Assembly: GCA_002430755.1 (NCBI GenBank)
Contig: DJCX01000133.1
Coordinates: 8,214 to 15,342, forward strand
Direction: 5' to 3'
From: Flavobacteriales bacterium UBA5939
Lineage (GTDB): Bacteria; Bacteroidota; Bacteroidia; Flavobacteriales; Schleiferiaceae
Length of the DNA: 7,129 nt
The translations under genes and the position numbers were made by a program. The notes under the pieces were generated by a model. That model did not search any database. It was not told the origin of the DNA and worked only from the letters and a program-made list of their open reading frames with translations. Shown piece after piece: positions 6,978 to 7,129 of this stretch (position 1 is the stretch's first letter; every line of letters begins with the position of its first letter).

Positions 6978-7129
6978 TCAAACTCGGACTCATAGGAAAT
7001 CCCATCGCTCATAGCCTTAGCCCTGAGATTCACCAAGGGTTTATTACAGAGGCTGAGATGCAAGGAAGCTATGATCTGTTTGAAATGGACGCTCTTCCCG
7101 AAGAAGGTCTTAAAACCTTTATGCAGCAT
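6974..7129 (+). CDS. aroE: Shikimate dehydrogenase (AroE), N-terminal 52 codons, cut by window end
   Basis: AroE reduces 3-dehydroshikimate to shikimate with NADPH in the pathway to chorismate and aromatic amino acids. Only the start of the substrate-binding domain is present: MIKLGLIGNPIAHSLSPEIH, with the invariant GNPIxHSxSP motif at residues 8-17. Ser14 and Ser16 correspond to the shikimate-binding serines of the E. coli enzyme. The NADPH-binding domain lies beyond the window. The start codon overlaps the DUF368 stop in an ATGA arrangement, and a purine-rich GGAAAAAAG (6960-6968) lies just upstream, so translation is probably coupled to the upstream gene. The frame is open to the last base. 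The identification rests on a short but highly diagnostic stretch. Confidence 0.93.
   Translation, partial: MIKLGLIGNPIAHSLSPEIHQGFITEAEMQGSYDLFEMDALPEEGLKTFMQH

Noticed and set aside
6737..7129. Long minus-strand open frame of 130 codons running off the window end
   Set aside because: It lies antisense to DUF368 and aroE, both clear families; the translation shows no recognisable domain.

Overview
The window looks like chromosomal DNA from a member of the Bacteroidota, probably a marine or environmental relative of the Flavobacteriales. Three things support this: a large secreted protein ending in a gliding-motility-type (CHU_C / type B) type IX secretion C-terminal domain; a GlmM-like phosphohexomutase with the Bacteroidota-style N-terminus and active-site variants; and -7 promoter elements of the TAnnTTTG type. 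The lineage below phylum is an inference. Coding density is very high: the largest gene-free stretch is 155 bases. I see no tRNA, rRNA, mobile element, CRISPR array or long repeat.

Layout: (1) 1-2043, plus strand: the 3' part of a secreted protein with SBBP-type beta-propeller blades, three PKD/Ig-like modules and a T9SS sorting domain; its 5' end lies outside the window. (2) 2044-3186, minus strand: a class I (NifS/IscS-type) cysteine desulfurase. Its stop codon directly abuts that of gene 1. (3) 3243-4622, minus strand: a phosphoglucosamine mutase-like alpha-phosphohexomutase. (4) A 155-base divergent intergenic region, 4623-4777. (5) 4778-6079, plus strand: a cytoplasmic all-TPR protein. 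(6) 6072-6977, plus strand: a DUF368 membrane protein of the undecaprenyl-phosphate translocase (PopT) family. (7) 6974-7129, plus strand: the first 52 codons of shikimate dehydrogenase AroE, cut by the window edge.

Genes 5 to 7 overlap one another (8 bases, then 4 bases) and almost certainly form one translationally coupled operon. GlmM feeds UDP-GlcNAc and hence lipid-carrier-linked peptidoglycan synthesis, and DUF368 proteins recycle the undecaprenyl-phosphate carrier. The divergent glmM / TPR-DUF368 pair may therefore form a small cell-envelope neighbourhood; this is an inference from gene order. The cysteine desulfurase and the secreted adhesin-like protein have no visible functional link to it. 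The genes are mostly recognisable families. The least-understood part is the TPR protein coupled to the DUF368 transporter, and I found no clearly new system.
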